Shown here: positions 62,501 to 64,000 of the stretch, one piece after another
Layout: every line of letters starts with the position of its first letter
How positions within the stretch are numbered: the first letter of the stretch is position 1
Origin: M3007 sp040397785
Lineage (GTDB): Bacteria; Bacteroidota; Bacteroidia; Chitinophagales; Saprospiraceae
Assembly: GCA_040397785.1 (NCBI GenBank)
Contig: JBBAVI010000018.1
Span: forward strand, 6,267 to 70,266
Length of the DNA stretch: 64,000 bases
Reading direction: 5' to 3'
Made by a program: the position numbers and the translations under genes
The notes under the pieces: generated by a model
What the model saw: only the letters and a program-made list of their open reading frames with translations
What the model was told of the DNA's origin: nothing
Database searches by the model: none

Positions 62501-63210
62501 ATAAAGGCAAACACCACCGTTAAAGGCAGCAAGACGCCCGCTATGTTACCAAATTGTGCATTAAGCCAATCTGTTGTGCGGTCAATTAACACCAATAATA
62601 CGCCAACAAAGAGCAAACTGGCCAACAATTTAATCCATTGCAACCAACTAGACTGCACAGCGCCATCAGAATCAAGCCAGCAGAGGTCTTTATTCCCAAC
62701 CCGAATTGCAAAGTCCGTTTTTTCCGTACCGATCGTAATATTGTTTAAAATCGCAGCGTCGGCGGGAAATGGATGCTGCACTTGTGCATCCAGGGCATAA
62801 CGAATCGGCACCAGGATGGTGGTGGTAGTCGAATCATTACGGTTAGAAACCGCCATAAACCAGCCCAAAGGCAAGCTCAAAACCTGCCGGTCGCTGGTGG
62901 ATTCTAGGCTTTTTAATTCTTTTTGGCTGAGTAAAACGCGGGTATTGGACCAAAAAAGCAGCGAATCGGCATAATGCTGTAAAATGGTATACGCTTGGTT
63001 AGATTGGGCAGCGATATCAGTAGGTGTTGGTGTTGGATGTGCTTTTAGCCAATTTTGGGCAAGCATTTCCTGTTCCGAACAAAACAGGGATATTTCATCG
63101 GCATGCTGTTGTAAGACTGCAGTATCTTTGTCCCACTGTCCCGCACTGACAGCAACCATCAATAGGATTGCTAACACTACACCATAAAGGAGCACTCGTT
63201 TAATCATCAT
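59521..63210 (-). CDS. Large NtrY-like sensor histidine kinase
   Basis: The 1229-residue inner-membrane kinase has an N-terminal signal/anchor (about 4-24) and a periplasmic segment to about 190. Eight or more further membrane helices lie in 195-460, and large extracytoplasmic domains lie at 470-700 and 780-910. A HAMP linker follows about 935-1000 (IIKPVRLISDKIRLLRLEDK). The kinase core has His1018 in EMARQVAHDIKNPLTTMKLS, an N-box (NNLVINAIQAI), DNGGGIPAEI and GSGLGLAICKKI. The VAHDIKNPL H-box is typical of NtrY-type kinases. No regulator gene is nearby. It would sense an envelope or extracellular cue. Confidence 0.9.
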   Translation of the reverse strand: MMIKRVLLYGVVLAILLMVAVSAGQWDKDTAVLQQHADEISLFCSEQEMLAQNWLKAHPTPTPTDIAAQSNQAYTILQHYADSLLFWSNTRVLLSQKELKSLESTSDRQVLSLPLGWFMAVSNRNDSTTTTILVPIRYALDAQVQHPFPADAAILNNITIGTEKTDFAIRVGNKDLCWLDSDGAVQSSWLQWIKLLASLLFVGVLLVLIDRTTDWLNAQFGNIAGVLLPLTVVFAFIGFNLKWNITGREFGSLPLFEPVFKDASWLGQSLGDMLCHIGLVVWLILIFHRAFQVIYISAKQPVLLQALAGTGYLLNMCSIPLSVAVFRRLVMQERINFNFNDLLNLDAYSLLAGLGLILLLLGLFLFNQRIALILQQSGLSRVQRIKSLAGAGLAFSICCAIWPDGFVLSFLIVAFFGVLYAVLLDVFVHWEQPGFGWIILWMLFFAFFTSFFLYQYNALKGQSERIAYAEALAEPRDVMGAEVLLKDVYTAMLRDSQQLNILLKPWPFKAGEATAHNYFNQFIFKENYLFQHYRLNVFAFDKEQQPMLLGQTGNYELIVQKNWEQGKPLENAPGIRYYHDQEGKFRYMLQLSAFRMGDPTQPARVFCFFDHDYPTPTQVYAQLFYNTPYKNLYHLGQYDFAVLQNKKLVVEQGQVNFGVLETPSANGTAVMVKSTDPIRLDAVYKSADGQTVASVGRRMGGWYKQIYLFSILFTIGALFLFLLALLNAYLGFLPDYFKFKLSVGGSLARRIHFWNVSLMGGAFLVIGLMTYLHFTAVSKESERANLDYRTEAVLANLKTQLLNTTLSADSMRKTLPRTLYTMAASLSMDANLYGQNGDLLFTTQKDLAGLAVLPNKMNAAAYASLRNSTQPERVEPEQVAGFKFFTKYMPLHNGQNQLLGYLGIPYQLSETKAGPEVSDFIGILASLYVFLLLIAYVVTLLLARSIIKPVRLISDKIRLLRLEDKNEPLEYDGDPEDELRILVDRYNTMVDKLEDSKVQMIRLEREGAWREMARQVAHDIKNPLTTMKLSMQQLERVSSDPEQAAAYLRKAITRLIEQIDSLAQIASEFSMFANLDIREKHDMVLNEVVENVHDLFSEQKNVDLDLTLPNDRFHILGDKNHLIRVFNNLVINAIQAIPSDRRGQIRVSLYRRDKMAVVQIGDNGGGIPAEIQQRVFEPNFTTKTSGSGLGLAICKKIIEQHDGNIHFETIENQGTNFFVEMPIALTQSR

Positions 63211-63234
63211 ACGGGTAATACTTGTGGGATTATC

Positions 63235-63281
63235 CCGAAGGAATCCTTCGGCAAAAGTAGGAGAACAAAGTTTACGCCAAT
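63235..63281 (-). promoter_or_regulatory. Kinase promoter with palindrome at the start point
   Basis: TACTTTTG (63252-63259, minus strand) is a perfect -7 box with ATTG 18 nt upstream (63278-63281). Abutting its downstream end is the perfect inverted repeat CCGAAGG-AAT-CCTTCGG (63235-63251). The predicted transcript start falls inside it, so it could be an operator. A second perfect -7 box, without a -33 element, is at 63396-63403. Confidence 0.5.
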
Positions 63282-63460
63282 ACTGAATGGACGGTTAAAA
63301 TTCTCTATTCGTATAAAAAGGATATGTCAAAAATCGGACAAAACAAAATAGATTGTCTGATGGCCTGCAAAATAGGGTGTTTTTAGCGACCTTTGCAAAA
63401 GTAATCCATGATTTATGACATAATTCATTTGTTTTTAATCTTTAGGTCATACAAGGTGTC

Positions 63461-63482
63461 AAATTTATACATTTATAAATTT
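63461..63482. repeat. Perfect 9-bp inverted repeat upstream of rnpB
   Basis: AAATTTATA (63461-63469) and TATAAATTT (63474-63482) are exact reverse complements around CATT. It lies 46-67 bp before the 5' end of the RNase P RNA. It may be a protein-binding site, but AT-rich palindromes arise easily. Confidence 0.35.
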
Positions 63483-63517
63483 TAGTCCATGAAACGACCA
63501 AAGCCTGGTTTTTATTT

Positions 63518-63525
63518 GAATTTTG
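63518..63525 (+). promoter_or_regulatory. Candidate -7 box of rnpB
   Basis: GAATTTTG differs from TAnnTTTG by its first base and lies 3 nt before the predicted 5' end of the RNase P RNA at 63528. No TTTG is seen at -33. This is a weak call supported by position. Confidence 0.3.
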
Positions 63526-63527
63526 AA

Positions 63528-63994
63528 CTACAGACCGCTCTGCCGCCTTTGCATTTTCCAATTTTTGGAAAAGCGGGGAGGAAAGTCCGGACAACATAGA
63601 GCACCGCACCACCTAACGGGTGGAGTTTGTTGGTTGTCATCTTCGGGTGCTGCAAGCAAGCATAGCAAGTGTCACAGAAAATAACCGCCCTGAAGCAGTC
63701 TGTGTAAAACAGATTGAAACAGGGTAAGGGTGAAAATGTGCGGTAAGAGCGCACGGCGCTGGTCGGTAACGGTCGGGGCGGATAAACCTTGCGGGTTGAA
63801 ATGCCATGTACACCTTGGGTCGGATGATCTTTCGAGGTTGTCGGGTGTGTGTTGCTCGCACGCAGCAGTTTCGCATGGAATTGCATCAAGGGGGGTAGGC
63901 AGAACAGAACCTGTCAGTGATGACTGGTCCAGATAAATGGCAGAGCTGTTTCGAGCAATCGCGGCAGACAGAATCCGGCTTATAGGTCTGTAGT
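63528..63994 (+). ncRNA. rnpB: RNase P RNA (class A)
   Basis: The catalytic RNA that trims tRNA 5' leaders. The ends pair to form P1: CTACAGACC (63528-63536) with GGTCTGTAG (63985-63993). The universal core is present: GAGGAAAGTCCGGAC (63578-63592), CACAGAAA (63673-63680), GGTAAGGGTGAAAATGTGCG then GTAAGAGCGCAC (from about 63722), and CAGAATCCGGCTTAT near the 3' end. The length of about 467 nt exceeds the roughly 380-400 nt I expect for a typical class A RNA, so one or more stems are extended. Seven T residues follow, acting with P1 as terminator. No protein gene is annotated here; reverse-strand frames over it are chance. Confidence 0.97.
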
Positions 63995-64000
63995 TTTTTT

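Noticed and set aside
63512..63936. Open frames on both strands at the right end
   Set aside because: They cover the RNase P RNA, whose ends, core motifs and terminator are clear.

Overview
The window reads as a chromosomal stretch from a gliding-type member of the phylum Bacteroidota, most likely in or near the order Saprospirales (the order is inference from overall gene flavour; the phylum is well supported). The evidence is type IX secretion (T9SS) sorting tails on several secreted proteins, a gliding-motility-type C-terminal domain, a TonB-dependent receptor with a carboxypeptidase-like N-terminal domain, a capnine-type sulfonolipid gene pair, and promoters of the Bacteroidota TTTG / TAnnTTTG type. 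Shine-Dalgarno motifs are nearly absent. A run of exactly 100 N at 41774-41873 shows that this is a scaffold with an assembly gap. No phage, insertion sequence, CRISPR array or tRNA was found.

Layout. 1-5.6 kb: the 5' end of topoisomerase IV subunit B, a sodium:solute symporter, a 164-bp imperfect palindrome, a fatty acid desaturase and a large T9SS/gliding-type surface protein. 5.7-13.4 kb: uvrC, a small lipoprotein, the relic tail of a lost T9SS protein, two family 2 glycosyltransferases, a beta-helix lipoprotein and an acetyltransferase. 13.4-19.8 kb: a nitrilase-family amidohydrolase, a GH3/beta-lactamase fusion, AMP nucleosidase and a DUF1990-YndJ pair. 19.8-26.2 kb: a gingipain-like C25 protease with a small T9SS partner, and paaZ. 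26.2-33.4 kb: a small membrane protein, a histidine kinase, the crtI-crtB carotenoid operon and a two-gene operon that fits capnine synthesis (capA-capB). 33.5-41.2 kb: a PhoD-like phosphatase, ridA-trpS, DUF177-rpmF, a lipoprotein-PadR-PspC/GIN operon and an aspartoacylase-like hydrolase.

41.3-64 kb: a DinB/YfiT-type protein with a repetitive basic tail interrupted by the gap, an NlpC/P60 lipoprotein, a T9SS esterase-like protein whose nucleophile position is glycine, a TonB-dependent receptor, an orphan response regulator, an outer-membrane barrel protein, a vanadium-haloperoxidase-like lipoprotein, a YceI protein, a cytochrome-like lipoprotein, a heavy-metal RND efflux locus (adaptor, a pump fused to its TolC-like outer-membrane factor, and a small Cys/His-rich protein), a 1229-residue histidine kinase and the RNase P RNA.

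Much of the content concerns the cell envelope: lipids (desaturase, carotenoids, capnine), surface proteins (T9SS cargo, lipoproteins, TonB receptor), wall turnover (GH3, NlpC/P60) and envelope stress sensing (PspC/GIN, efflux, kinases). No wholly new defence or mobile system was identified. The most interesting items are the capAB pair, the palindrome, the repeat tail that broke the assembly, the esterase without a nucleophile, and the -7 promoter boxes lying 4-5 nt from start codons.
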